A stretch of DNA of 64,000 nucleotides, from positions 1-64,000 of the forward strand of contig NZ_JAVBXS010000024.1 of the NCBI RefSeq assembly GCF_030824435.1. Direction: 5' to 3'. This stretch comes from Rheinheimera sp. Lineage in GTDB: Bacteria; Pseudomonadota; Gammaproteobacteria; Enterobacterales; Alteromonadaceae. Under the pieces are notes generated by a model. It was not told the origin of the DNA, did not search any database, and worked only from the letters and a program-made list of their open reading frames with translations. The translations under genes were made by a program, and so were the position numbers. Position 1 is the first letter of the stretch. Every line of letters begins with the position of its first letter. This document shows positions 53,668-62,788 of this stretch, in pieces.

Positions 53668-55052
53668 CGCTGGAGCGTTTTGATATAGCGCGCATTTTGC
53701 TGGTGGATGATGAACCGGCCTTTCGCTTATTAGCCGAGCGTTTTTTAAGCCAACAAGGTCATCAGGTGGTATCGGTCGCCGATTTAACTGCCGCCAGAGC
53801 GCAGCTGGGCAGCCAGAGTTTTGATTTAATGTTGCTGGATTTATCTTTGCCACCGGCTTTTGACCCTCAAGCCACGCTGGCGGTTTTACCTGAGTTTGCC
53901 GCCCAACCTGTCATTATTATGACAGGCCATGCCGAGCGTGAGCTGGCGCTCAAAGCCATCAGCCTTGGCGCCTGGGATTTTCTGGCCAAGCCTGTGGATC
54001 CCGACATGCTGGCGGTGGTGGTAAAAAGAGCCATCAGCAAACATCAGCTGGCCCGCGAGCTGAGTTTATTAAAACGGCACCATCAACCTACCGATGTGTT
54101 GTCGCAGCTGGTGGGAGTGTCCAGGCAAATGGACAATATCCGTACTCTGGTGCAGCGTATAGCCCCCACCGAAGTGCGGGTGCTGGTGACTGGCCCATCC
54201 GGCACCGGCAAAGAAGTGGTGTCGCGGGTGTTGCATCAGCTTAGCCTGCGCAGCAAAGGGCCTTTTGTGTCTGTGCATTGTGGTGCTATTCCGGCTGAAC
54301 TTTTGGAAAGTGAACTCTTTGGTTATGTCAAAGGTGCTTTTACCGGTGCCGACAAAGACCGGCAGGGGCTGTTAAGCCTGGCCAATGGCGGTACTTTGTT
54401 TCTCGATGAAATAGGCGAAATGCCTTTGCCGATGCAGGTAAAAATGCTCAGGGTATTGCAGGAGGGTACTTTTTACCCTGTGGGCGGGCGGGAGCAAAAA
54501 CGTATTGATGTGCGGCTGATCAGCGCCACCAACGCGGTGTTGCCTGAGCTGGTGCGCCTTGGCAAATTCCGCGAAGATTTATATTACCGCATTAAAGGCA
54601 TTACGCTGGAGACGCCGGCACTTTCCGAGCGCCGTGACGATATTCCATTGTTAATTCAGCACTTTTTGCAACAACAATCGCATAAAACCCAGCTGTCGCC
54701 AGAAGCCATGTTGTGGTTTTTACAACAACCATTCCCGGGCAATGTGCGGGAGCTGAAAAACACACTGGAAAGTGTCTTGGCTATAGCACAACAGGGGGTG
54801 GTGACGTTGGCCGACATTCAGCTGCTGCATCTGGAGTCGCAGCAGCTGCAAAGGGTGCAGCCGCAGTCTTATGCGCCGGGCGCTTCAATGGATGAACAGG
54901 TACGGCAGCTGGAAATCAGTTTATTAACTCAGGCTTTGCTGGAGTCCCAGGGCAACCGCAGCCAGGCCGCAAGGGTATTGGGTTTGTCGCGCCAGGGTTT
55001 ACTGAAAAAAATTGAACGTTATGGTTTGCAACAAATGGGAGTTGAGGGTTAG
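53664..55052 (+). CDS. Sigma-54-dependent response regulator (NtrC type)
   Basis: 462 residues. REC (about 8-120, phospho-Asp59 in [10 protein letters not shown]) is followed by an AAA+ central domain with Walker A GPSGTGKE (about 176-183), the sigma-54 loop GAFTGA (about 224-229) and [18 protein letters not shown]-terminal Fis-type helix-turn-helix, [20 protein letters not shown] (about 432-452), completes it. It works with the kinase encoded just upstream (four-base overlap) to activate sigma-54 promoters. Its targets are unknown; no sigma-54 promoter is visible beside the pair. Confidence 0.93.
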   Translation: MTLERFDIARILLVDDEPAFRLLAERFLSQQGHQVVSVADLTAARAQLGSQSFDLMLLDLSLPPAFDPQATLAVLPEFAAQPVIIMTGHAERELALKAISLGAWDFLAKPVDPDMLAVVVKRAISKHQLARELSLLKRHHQPTDVLSQLVGVSRQMDNIRTLVQRIAPTEVRVLVTGPSGTGKEVVSRVLHQLSLRSKGPFVSVHCGAIPAELLESELFGYVKGAFTGADKDRQGLLSLANGGTLFLDEIGEMPLPMQVKMLRVLQEGTFYPVGGREQKRIDVRLISATNAVLPELVRLGKFREDLYYRIKGITLETPALSERRDDIPLLIQHFLQQQSHKTQLSPEAMLWFLQQPFPGNVRELKNTLESVLAIAQQGVVTLADIQLLHLESQQLQRVQPQSYAPGASMDEQVRQLEISLLTQALLESQGNRSQAARVLGLSRQGLLKKIERYGLQQMGVEG

Positions 55053-55095
55053 GGCGCAGCTTGTGGCTGTGCCCTGAGCCGGTGACGTCTGACTG

Positions 55096-55683
55096 TTATT
55101 CGGCTAAACCGGCGTAATATTGCTCAAATAACACTTTTTCCAATGCCTGACGCATGGCTTCGTTAATAGGGAAATTTAAACCACCCAGTTCGTAGTCAAT
55201 CTGGCGGATTTGTTCTTTGCCGTTGCGGATCATCGGTGGCGGGTCAGATTCCAGCGCTATTAAAGTGTCGGCATAAGCCACCGGATGGTCGGCTTTAATG
55301 TTTTTACAGACCGACAACTGCACTTCACCTTCACGGCCGTTATAACCGGCGGCGCCGAATAAACGGCAAATACCGGGGCGTTTTAAATAGACACTACATT
55401 GGCCCATTTTGCCATCTGCGGAGTGGCGCTGATAAAAAAAGCAGCCGTCTTGTGTATGGTTCGCTAAAGCATCCAAGGTTGATTCGGCTTTGCCTTCGTC
55501 CAGCAGGCTATAAGCCAGCGGCAACATTTCCAGCACTGTGGCTTCAATGCCCGGATGCAAACAACATTCACCACAACCTGAGCGGCAGAATAAACCCCGG
55601 TCACGCTGATATTGGGCATAAGACTGGCCAATTTCGGCGAACACCTGTTCTACCTCAAGAGACAATTGTTTTAAACGTTGCAT
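55096..55683 (-). CDS. YkgJ-family cysteine-cluster protein
   Basis: 195 residues after GAGG. Cys-rich motifs FCRSGCGECCLHPGIEATVLEM (about 32-53) and CSVYLKRPGICRLFG (about 96-110) match the YkgJ family, which is thought to bind zinc or an iron-sulfur cluster. No signal peptide is seen. Function is unknown. It is a single gene transcribed toward the sigma-54 regulator. Confidence 0.82.
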   Translation of the reverse strand: MQRLKQLSLEVEQVFAEIGQSYAQYQRDRGLFCRSGCGECCLHPGIEATVLEMLPLAYSLLDEGKAESTLDALANHTQDGCFFYQRHSADGKMGQCSVYLKRPGICRLFGAAGYNGREGEVQLSVCKNIKADHPVAYADTLIALESDPPPMIRNGKEQIRQIDYELGGLNFPINEAMRQALEKVLFEQYYAGLAE

Positions 55684-55742
55684 AGGGCTACCTCAGTTAG
55701 GGCGCGTATTGTACTGAGGTCACACAGGGAACAGCAAGAGGC

Positions 55743-58607
55743 TCAGAGATCACTCAGCGGTTTAGGTTTGGCGATACCATAACCCTGAGCGTAATCCACC
55801 CCCATCTCCCGGAGTTGTTGCAGTATGTCGATGCTTTCAACATATTCAGCCACTGTCATAATGCCCATAGCGGCGGCCACATCGTGAATGGAATTGACAA
55901 TAGCGCGGTCGAATTTGTCGGTTAATAAATCGCGCACAAAGTTACCGTCAATTTTGATGTAATCCACCGGGAAGTTTTTCAGATAACCATAAGATGAAAA
56001 ACCACTGCCAAAATCATCCAGCGCAAAACGACAACCTAAGTTTCTGAAATGATGGATAAAATCCAGGGTATTTTGCAGGTTCAGAATGGCCATACTTTCG
56101 GTAATTTCAAAACAGATATGGCGTGGTGGAATTTTGTATTCGTTAAACAACGCGGACACATAAGCTTTAAACAAAGGGTCGACCAGCGAGGCGCCGGACA
56201 AATTAATGCTGCAATGGCCTAAATTTTGTAAATGTTGTGGATGTTGTGCCAGCCAGCGGAAATAGTTGCGGATCACCCAGCGGTCTATCTGGGGCATCAG
56301 ACCATAACGTTCGGCCGAACTTAAAAAGTTGCCAGGCGCAATAATGCTGTTGTCTTCGCCTTTCAGACGCAACAATAACTCATAATTGCTCACGTTTTCA
56401 GGCAGTTGAATTGCCTGAATCGGCTGCATATAAAGCACAAAACTGTCTTGCTCTAATGCCCGTTGTAAAATTTGTACCCACTGAATTTCCGCTTGTTGTT
56501 TTTGTAACTCATCATCGTCCGGATGGAACAAATGAATGCGGTTGCGGCCTTTTTCTTTGGCGACAAAACAGGCGGAGTCGGCCTTTTTAATAGTTTGTTC
56601 GGCAGAAAGATCGTCGCGGGTGATTTCACTCATGCCAATACTGACACTGATGCTGAATAAACTGTCTTGCCAGAAAAAACGGAATTCTTTGACCACTTCC
56701 AGCAGGTTATAGGCAATAGCAAAAGCTTCCTGTGCTGTTTTGCCCGGCAATAACACGGCAAACTCATCACCACCCAATCTTGCCAGTACCCCATGGCTGC
56801 CAAGTGCACGTTTCAGTTGATCGCTGATTTGCAACAACAAAGCGTCACCAGCTGTATGGTTGCAGGTGCTGTTGACCAGCTTAAACTGGTCGATGTCGAT
56901 ATATAAAATAGCGCTGGTTTGATGTTCGGTTTGTAATCTGTGCCAGGCTTGTTGCGCCAGCAAGGCAAAATGATGGCGGTTATAAAGGCCGGTTAACGGA
57001 TCGTGTGAGGCCAGATAAGCCAGTTGTTCATGGTTAATTTTTTGTTCGGTAATATCGACCACTGAACCATGGATAAAAGCTTCGGCATTGCTGTTTTGTG
57101 CCAGTCTGGCCGACATCAAAGCCCAGAACGGCGTGCCGTCAGCACGCAGGCCGCGCAGCTCAAAACTCTGGTTATTGCTGTGTTGCAGCTGACGCACCAT
57201 ATGCAGTCGGTCGTCCGGGTTGGCGTAAAACTTTGCCATACCGTATTTTTTGACATCCAGCTCCATCTGACTCAGTTGCTGGTAACCCAGAATATTCAAC
57301 AATGAGCGGTTGGCGGCAATCAGCTGGCCATCCAGTGTGGTGGTAAACATGCCTTCTACCGCATTGTGGTAAATATCGTAATACTGTTTCAGGGTATTAA
57401 TAGCTTGTTGATGCGCGACCGTACTCTCTTCACTAACCTGTTGCATACGCTGGGCTAAACCGTAACTCATCAAAGCCATACTGCACACCACAGAACCAAT
57501 CAGCAGGTATTGCCAGACTTTGGTGTCAGTAACATAACCCAGCTGCGCCAGTATCAACACCAGGCTGGCGGCAAAAAATAACACCCAGCTTAAACTAAAA
57601 GTGCGGGCTCTTGGTTTGCCACTAAAGGTATGAGCCAGCACTTGCAGCAAATTGCTGCCCATCACCAGCGTCAGTACCGCTAGTAATAACAACAGCCTGT
57701 GGCTAAATTCGATATAAAGTGGACTAAACAACAGCAAGGCTGAAGCTAATAAGTTCAGCCATAACAGCGGTAAACGGGCGTTGCTGAGCATGGCGTGGGT
57801 GGCCAGGCTTAAAAATGCCAGACAAGCACCTACCGCCAGATAAAAAATGGCCTGATTTACTTCCGGATATTCCGGCCACAATAACGCAAAACCTGCGCCA
57901 TTTAACACAGCGATGACCAGGCTGAAAAATACAAAAAAGCCAGCGAAGTAACCATAAAGCAAAGTTTTAATGTTCAGATATAACAACAGGTTATAGGCAG
58001 CCATTAACAGCAGCAGCCCCAGCATTAAACCATCAAACAGGTTGGAGGTGAGTTGCAGTTGATAATAACGATCCGGTTGCCACAACTGAAAATCAGCACG
58101 GATCAAAGTGCCGTCCTGTACTTTGATCAGAATATCCAGTTCCTGTTCGGCTTTAAATAACAAAGGCACGGCAAAGGTACGGCTTTTGATTTGTCGTTCG
58201 CTAAAAGGCAGGCTGGTGCCGGCGCGGTTGAGTTTTTTCAGTTCATGGTTTTGCCGGTCAAAACTATAAAATTCCACCAGATTGGCTGACGGGAAGTTGT
58301 AATCAAGAATAAGTTGCTGCTGACGTTGCCCCAGGTATTGCAGCCGGGTGAAAAACCACACCACTTTATTTTGTGCTTTAAAACTGAAATCGGCTGAAGG
58401 TACAGGGCTGAATGCATGGTGATGCTCGGGTTCAAAGACGATGTCTTCGATGGTGACGTTTGCTTCTGTCACCTGATAATGTAAATGCGGATGCAGCGGC
58501 AGTCTTTTTAACTGTTCGTCCAGTTTGAGTATGTCAGCGGGAAAAGCCAATACCAGAGTGGGGAACCACAGGATCAGAAGCAGCCACCACCTTGTCACCA
58601 CGTGCAT
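55743..58607 (-). CDS. 7TMR-DISM PAS-GGDEF-EAL protein
   Basis: 954 residues. A signal peptide and a periplasmic 7TMR-DISMED2-like domain (about 25-170) are followed by seven membrane helices (about 185-385), a PAS domain (about 405-525), GGDEF with intact ARLGGDEFAVLL (about 609) and EAL (about 715-950) with YELLLRLKGE, FEITESMA, DDFGSGFSSY and KIDGNFV. The ATG at 58607 is only one base after GGAGGA, so the GTG codons at 58601 or 58598 may be the real start. It senses an external ligand and adjusts c-di-GMP. Confidence 0.9.
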   Translation of the reverse strand: MHVVTRWWLLLILWFPTLVLAFPADILKLDEQLKRLPLHPHLHYQVTEANVTIEDIVFEPEHHHAFSPVPSADFSFKAQNKVVWFFTRLQYLGQRQQQLILDYNFPSANLVEFYSFDRQNHELKKLNRAGTSLPFSERQIKSRTFAVPLLFKAEQELDILIKVQDGTLIRADFQLWQPDRYYQLQLTSNLFDGLMLGLLLLMAAYNLLLYLNIKTLLYGYFAGFFVFFSLVIAVLNGAGFALLWPEYPEVNQAIFYLAVGACLAFLSLATHAMLSNARLPLLWLNLLASALLLFSPLYIEFSHRLLLLLAVLTLVMGSNLLQVLAHTFSGKPRARTFSLSWVLFFAASLVLILAQLGYVTDTKVWQYLLIGSVVCSMALMSYGLAQRMQQVSEESTVAHQQAINTLKQYYDIYHNAVEGMFTTTLDGQLIAANRSLLNILGYQQLSQMELDVKKYGMAKFYANPDDRLHMVRQLQHSNNQSFELRGLRADGTPFWALMSARLAQNSNAEAFIHGSVVDITEQKINHEQLAYLASHDPLTGLYNRHHFALLAQQAWHRLQTEHQTSAILYIDIDQFKLVNSTCNHTAGDALLLQISDQLKRALGSHGVLARLGGDEFAVLLPGKTAQEAFAIAYNLLEVVKEFRFFWQDSLFSISVSIGMSEITRDDLSAEQTIKKADSACFVAKEKGRNRIHLFHPDDDELQKQQAEIQWVQILQRALEQDSFVLYMQPIQAIQLPENVSNYELLLRLKGEDNSIIAPGNFLSSAERYGLMPQIDRWVIRNYFRWLAQHPQHLQNLGHCSINLSGASLVDPLFKAYVSALFNEYKIPPRHICFEITESMAILNLQNTLDFIHHFRNLGCRFALDDFGSGFSSYGYLKNFPVDYIKIDGNFVRDLLTDKFDRAIVNSIHDVAAAMGIMTVAEYVESIDILQQLREMGVDYAQGYGIAKPKPLSDL

Positions 58608-58643
58608 TCCTCCATTGAGTTTGTTCTAAGCCTCTGATTATGC

Positions 58644-58937
58644 TTAAGAGCTTCTGAGCAGGCTTGCCAAGTCTGACAGTAGCACAGCCGCTGTTGCGTT
58701 GTCAGCATCTACCCAGCAACTATCACTATAGTGTTCATAATGCAGCGCAAAAGCGGCATTGTGGAAATAAAAACGAATGTGCAACCAGTCCAGCCCTTGT
58801 TCGGCCTGAAGTTGGCTCAGCTGTGAGAATGATTTGAGCCAGCCGCTGAAAAACGGCAATAACAACTCTGGTGTCGGCAACTGTTGTTGTGGTTGTAATA
58901 ACAAGAGTTCTGCCGATTCTTCTATGAAAAACTGCAT
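58644..58937 (-). CDS. Small protein downstream of recQ (DUF3630-like)
   Basis: 97 residues whose ATG overlaps the recQ stop by one base (TGATG), so it is translationally coupled to recQ. It is soluble, Leu/Gln-rich, with FHNAAFALHYEHYSDSCWVD near the C-terminus. Size, position and this aromatic block resemble DUF3630 proteins that follow recQ in Shewanella and relatives, which is recalled and not searched. Function is unknown, possibly linked to RecQ. Confidence 0.65.
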   Translation of the reverse strand: MQFFIEESAELLLLQPQQQLPTPELLLPFFSGWLKSFSQLSQLQAEQGLDWLHIRFYFHNAAFALHYEHYSDSCWVDADNATAAVLLSDLASLLRSS

Positions 58938-60769
58938 CAGCTATCCAGATATTCTGCAATTAAATCAAGGAAATCATCACCATAACGGCTTAATTTGGTT
59001 TGACCAACACCGCTGATGGCTAAAAACTCAGTCTGGCTTTGTGGCATTTGTTGTGACATTTCAATCAGGGTGGCGTCGCTGAATACCACAAAAGGCGCCA
59101 CATCATCACGCTCGGCAATTTGTTTACGCAAAGCTCTGAGTTTGCTGAATAAAACGCGGTCATAATCTTGTTTTTGCTGCACTTTACCGGCTTTGCTGCT
59201 GCTTTTGGCTGGTGCAAGGCGCGGCACCGCCAACGCCAGACTGCTTTCGCCCCTGAGCACAGGGCGGGCGGCAGGCAACAGTTTGAGTACTGAATGTTGG
59301 GTGATGTCCTGTTGCAACAAACCATAATGGATCAACTGGCGGAATACCGACAACCAATAGTCGTGGCTTTGCTCTTTGCCAATGCCAAAAGTAGAAAGTT
59401 TATCCTGACCCAGCTCCAGAATACGTTGATTCTGACTGCCTCTGAGCACATCAATCACATGGTGCATACCAAAACTCTGGCCGACCCGGTACACACAAGA
59501 AAGTGCTTTTTGTGCCAGCACAGTGCCGTCGAATTTTTTTGGTGGGTCGAGACAAATATCACAGTTGCCACACGCTGTTTGATTGGCTTCACCAAAATAA
59601 TTCAGCAATACCAGCCGGCGACAGGTTTGTGCTTCGGCAAAAGCGGCCATAGCGTTAAAACGCTGCATAGTCACTTCGGCTCTGGCCTGATTTTCTTCAG
59701 CCATGATCCAGCTACGCATCCGGCTGATATCTGCAGGGTCTACCAGCATCACGGCTTCAGCGGCAACACCATCGCGGCCGGCCCGGCCGGTTTCCTGATA
59801 ATAAGCTTCAATAGTACGGGGTAAATCGTAATGCACCACAAAACGGATATTGGGTTTATTCACCCCCATGCCAAAAGCCACAGTGGCCACTATCAGCTGC
59901 AAATGGTCACGTTTAAATTCGTCCTGCACTCTCATGCGTTGTTCGTTGCTTAAACCGGCATGATAAGCACCCACCGCAAAACCTTTGTTTTTCAGCTGCT
60001 CATACAGTTCATCTACTTTTTTGCGTGACGAACAATAGATAATACCGCTTTGATTTTCCTGCGTTTTTAACAGTGCAACCAATTGCTCAAAAGGGCGGAA
60101 TTTTTCCTGCACCGTATAACGGATATTGGGTCTGTCAAAGCTGCTGATGCTGGTATACGGCTGCACTAATTTCAGCTGAGTACGGATATCCTGCTGCGTG
60201 GCAGGGTCGGCCGTTGCGGTCAGCGCCATTAAAGGCACCTGCGGAAAATGTTGTTTCAGCTGAGATAACGCTATGTAGTCGGGGCGAAAATCGTGGCCCC
60301 ACTGCGACACACAATGGGCTTCGTCTATGGCAAATAAACTCACACCCACTTGCGACAGCCGCTGCAAAAACTGCGGTTGTAATAAACGTTCAGGTGCCAC
60401 ATACAACAGTTTTAACTGCTGAAAATGCAACTTCTGCAGTACATCGTCAGCCTGCTCGCGGCTTAAACTGCTGTTGATAAAATCGGCCGCTATGCCCATG
60501 GCCTGCAGACTATCGACCTGATCTTTCATCAAAGACATCAAAGGCGACACCACCACAGTGACACAAGGCAACAGCAAAGCCGGCAGCTGGTAACACATTG
60601 ATTTACCGCCACCTGTTGGCATCAGCACAAAACTGTCCTGACCGGACAAAGCAGCACCAATAACCTCGGTCTGGCCAGGGCGGAATTCACTGTAGCCAAA
60701 ATATTGTTTTAAGGTGTTGTGCAGTAAGTCGGTCAAGAAGCTATCCAAAGCGGAAAATGAAGCGGGCAT
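58937..60769 (-). CDS. recQ: ATP-dependent DNA helicase RecQ
   Basis: 610 residues from ATG 60769. Helicase motifs are FVLMPTGGGKSMCYQLPALL (Walker A), FAIDEAHCVSQWGHDFRPDY and QETGRAGRDG. The zinc-binding Cys set lies in the RecQ-Ct domain (CRRLVLLNYFGE, CGNCDICL), followed by an RQC winged helix and a C-terminal HRDC domain (about 530-605). It unwinds DNA 3'-5' in recombination and fork repair. It is convergent in order with yigI/rarD as in E. coli (rarD-yigI-pldA-recQ). Confidence 0.95.
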   Translation of the reverse strand: MPASFSALDSFLTDLLHNTLKQYFGYSEFRPGQTEVIGAALSGQDSFVLMPTGGGKSMCYQLPALLLPCVTVVVSPLMSLMKDQVDSLQAMGIAADFINSSLSREQADDVLQKLHFQQLKLLYVAPERLLQPQFLQRLSQVGVSLFAIDEAHCVSQWGHDFRPDYIALSQLKQHFPQVPLMALTATADPATQQDIRTQLKLVQPYTSISSFDRPNIRYTVQEKFRPFEQLVALLKTQENQSGIIYCSSRKKVDELYEQLKNKGFAVGAYHAGLSNEQRMRVQDEFKRDHLQLIVATVAFGMGVNKPNIRFVVHYDLPRTIEAYYQETGRAGRDGVAAEAVMLVDPADISRMRSWIMAEENQARAEVTMQRFNAMAAFAEAQTCRRLVLLNYFGEANQTACGNCDICLDPPKKFDGTVLAQKALSCVYRVGQSFGMHHVIDVLRGSQNQRILELGQDKLSTFGIGKEQSHDYWLSVFRQLIHYGLLQQDITQHSVLKLLPAARPVLRGESSLALAVPRLAPAKSSSKAGKVQQKQDYDRVLFSKLRALRKQIAERDDVAPFVVFSDATLIEMSQQMPQSQTEFLAISGVGQTKLSRYGDDFLDLIAEYLDS

Positions 60770-60893
60770 TGTAATCAAAAGCGGCCTGACTGTCTGCTGT
60801 TGATGCAGCTTTGTCGCTGTCCTTTACATCTGGTCAGTCGCGTTTTATCTTGACTGCTCTTACCAGTTTCTTGCCAATATTTGGAGTTGTGCC

Positions 60894-61346
60894 ATGTCGG
60901 CTGACGCTTTGTTGCCTTTTATCGCCGAAGTTTTTGACCAAATGCCTTTTAACCGTTTGTTGGGTTTAAAAGTCACGGGTTTTTCTGCAGATTTCGCCGA
61001 GGTACGTTTTGCTTTTAAACCTGAACTGGTGGGGAATCCGGTGCAACAAATTTTGCATGGTGGTGTGATTGCTTCGGTGCTCGACACTGTTGGCGGCATT
61101 ATGGCTATTTCCAGCGCACTCAAACGCCTCGGACAAGTGGAACACGAAGTGTTGGTGGCAAAAATGGGCAAAATGAGCACCATTGATATGCGCAGTGATT
61201 ATTTAAGACCGGGCCGCGGTCTGGAGTTTATTGCCACTGCTCAGGTGATCCGTTCTGGTAATAAAGTTTGTGTTTGCCGCATGGAGCTGCATAACGAACA
61301 AGGGGTGCATATTGCCCTTGGCACCGGCACTTATCTTGTAGGTTAA
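60894..61346 (+). CDS. yigI: Hotdog-fold thioesterase YigI
   Basis: 150 residues of the PaaI/YigI type. Features are PFNRLLGLKVTGF, QQILHGGVIASVLDTVGGIM (with the catalytic-site His-Gly-Gly), and DMRSDYLRPGRG. YigI-type enzymes hydrolyse acyl-CoA thioesters, mostly medium and long chain. The gene is divergent from recQ and followed 68 bases later by rarD, the E. coli neighbourhood in altered order. Confidence 0.88.
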   Translation: MSADALLPFIAEVFDQMPFNRLLGLKVTGFSADFAEVRFAFKPELVGNPVQQILHGGVIASVLDTVGGIMAISSALKRLGQVEHEVLVAKMGKMSTIDMRSDYLRPGRGLEFIATAQVIRSGNKVCVCRMELHNEQGVHIALGTGTYLVG

Positions 61347-61414
61347 GATGCTATACACTGACGCCCTTTTCCAGCACCGGCACCTTGCCGGGTTCAGCGC
61401 CGGGGGCGCTTGTT

Positions 61415-62317
61415 ATGCAGTTAAACCGCGAACAGAAAATTGGTGGCATTTTTGCTGCCAGTGCTTACACCTTGTGGGGCATAGCGCCACTTTATTTTAA
61501 AAACATCGATTTTGTTCCCGCGCTGGAAATTCTGCTGCACCGTATTGTCTGGTCGTTTTTATTGCTCGCCGTTATTTTAACTGTGATGAAACAATGGTCT
61601 TCGGTACAGGCGGTGTTTCAAAAACCAAAACTACTTGCCGCTATGCTGGGCACAGCTTTATTGCTGGCCGGTAACTGGGGTTTGTTTATCTGGGCGGTTA
61701 ATAACGAACATATGCTGGAAGCCAGCCTGGGTTATTACATCAATCCGTTATTAAATATTCTGCTGGGCATGCTGTTTTTAGGCGAAAGGTTACGCAAATT
61801 ACAATGGGCAGCAGTAGCGCTGGCGCTGACCGGCGTGCTTATTCAGCTGGCTTATTTTGGCTCTTTGCCCTGGGTGGCTTTGGTACTGGCCAGCAGTTTT
61901 GCACTTTATGGTTTATTCCGTAAAAAGCTGGCGGTAGAAGCGCTGAGTGGTTTATTTGTGGAGTCGTTATTATTAATGCCGCTGGCGCTGCTGTACTGGT
62001 GGCAGTTTGCCGATTCAACTTCTGCCAATATGCTGCAAAACAGTTTTAGCCTGAACTTATGGCTGGTGGCTGCCGGTGTGGTTACTACTGTGCCGCTTTT
62101 ATGTTTTATTGCCGCCGCAAGGCGCTTACAACTGTCCACTATGGGCTTTTTCCAATATATAGGCCCAAGTTTTATGTTTGTGTTTGGTGTGTTTTTATAT
62201 AACGAACCGCTGGACCCAAGCAAACTGGTGACTTTTGCCTTTATCTGGACCGCACTTTTAGTGTATTCCATGGACGCCGCCTGGCATATCAATAAAGGCC
62301 GCAAAGCGACTGTATAA
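61415..62317 (+). CDS. rarD: EamA-family transporter RarD
   Basis: 300 residues from ATG 61415; a start ten codons upstream is less likely. Ten membrane helices show RarD features: GIFAASAYTLWGIAPLYFK, ILLHRIVWSF, NWGLFIWAVNNEHMLEASLGY and FFQYIGPSFMFVFGVFLYNEPL. RarD is a DMT-superfamily exporter of uncertain substrate. It follows yigI on the same strand, probably in one operon. Confidence 0.92.
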   Translation: MQLNREQKIGGIFAASAYTLWGIAPLYFKNIDFVPALEILLHRIVWSFLLLAVILTVMKQWSSVQAVFQKPKLLAAMLGTALLLAGNWGLFIWAVNNEHMLEASLGYYINPLLNILLGMLFLGERLRKLQWAAVALALTGVLIQLAYFGSLPWVALVLASSFALYGLFRKKLAVEALSGLFVESLLLMPLALLYWWQFADSTSANMLQNSFSLNLWLVAAGVVTTVPLLCFIAAARRLQLSTMGFFQYIGPSFMFVFGVFLYNEPLDPSKLVTFAFIWTALLVYSMDAAWHINKGRKATV

Positions 62318-62397
62318 GACAGTCGGCCCGTGTTGCGGATGTTGTCGGGAACAGTTGGGCCTTTGCATGCAGCTGTTTTTATAGTCGGAGAGCTCAG

Positions 62398-62664
62398 ATG
62401 AAGTTATATATTGCCCTTGATATTTCAGACGATGATGTTGGCCTGAGCGAAGTGGCTGAACAATGTGGTTTTGATATACGTCATAGCGCTGTGCTGGACT
62501 TAACAGCACCAGTGGTGGCGCATTATCATGAAATCTATTGCCTGATGTTTGAACTGACGCTGAAAGAACCAGTTGTTGATGCTGGCATTTTGCTGGCTGA
62601 GCTGGAGCTGGTGTTGTCGCATCCTTCGGTGTCGACGGTGCGTAAACTGGGGCTGGAAATCTAA
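62398..62664 (+). CDS. Small cytoplasmic protein, unknown
   Basis: 88 residues with a clear GGAG before the ATG. It is acidic, starting MKLYIALDISDDDVG, with APVVAHYHEIYCLMFELTLK in the middle and HPSVSTVRKLGLEI at the end. It looks like a compact alpha/beta protein with no membrane segment. I recognise no family. It lies 80 bases after rarD on the same strand and may be cotranscribed. Confidence 0.65.
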   Translation: MKLYIALDISDDDVGLSEVAEQCGFDIRHSAVLDLTAPVVAHYHEIYCLMFELTLKEPVVDAGILLAELELVLSHPSVSTVRKLGLEI

Positions 62665-62788
62665 GTCAGTCTCAGGCTGTCAGACTCACAGCCAAAACCT
62701 AAAACCGTCCTTTATGCTTGTGGTTACAGTTGATAACTGAGCCAAACGTTGATCAGTGCGCCTGGCGTTTTTTAGCTGAACTCCGGGT

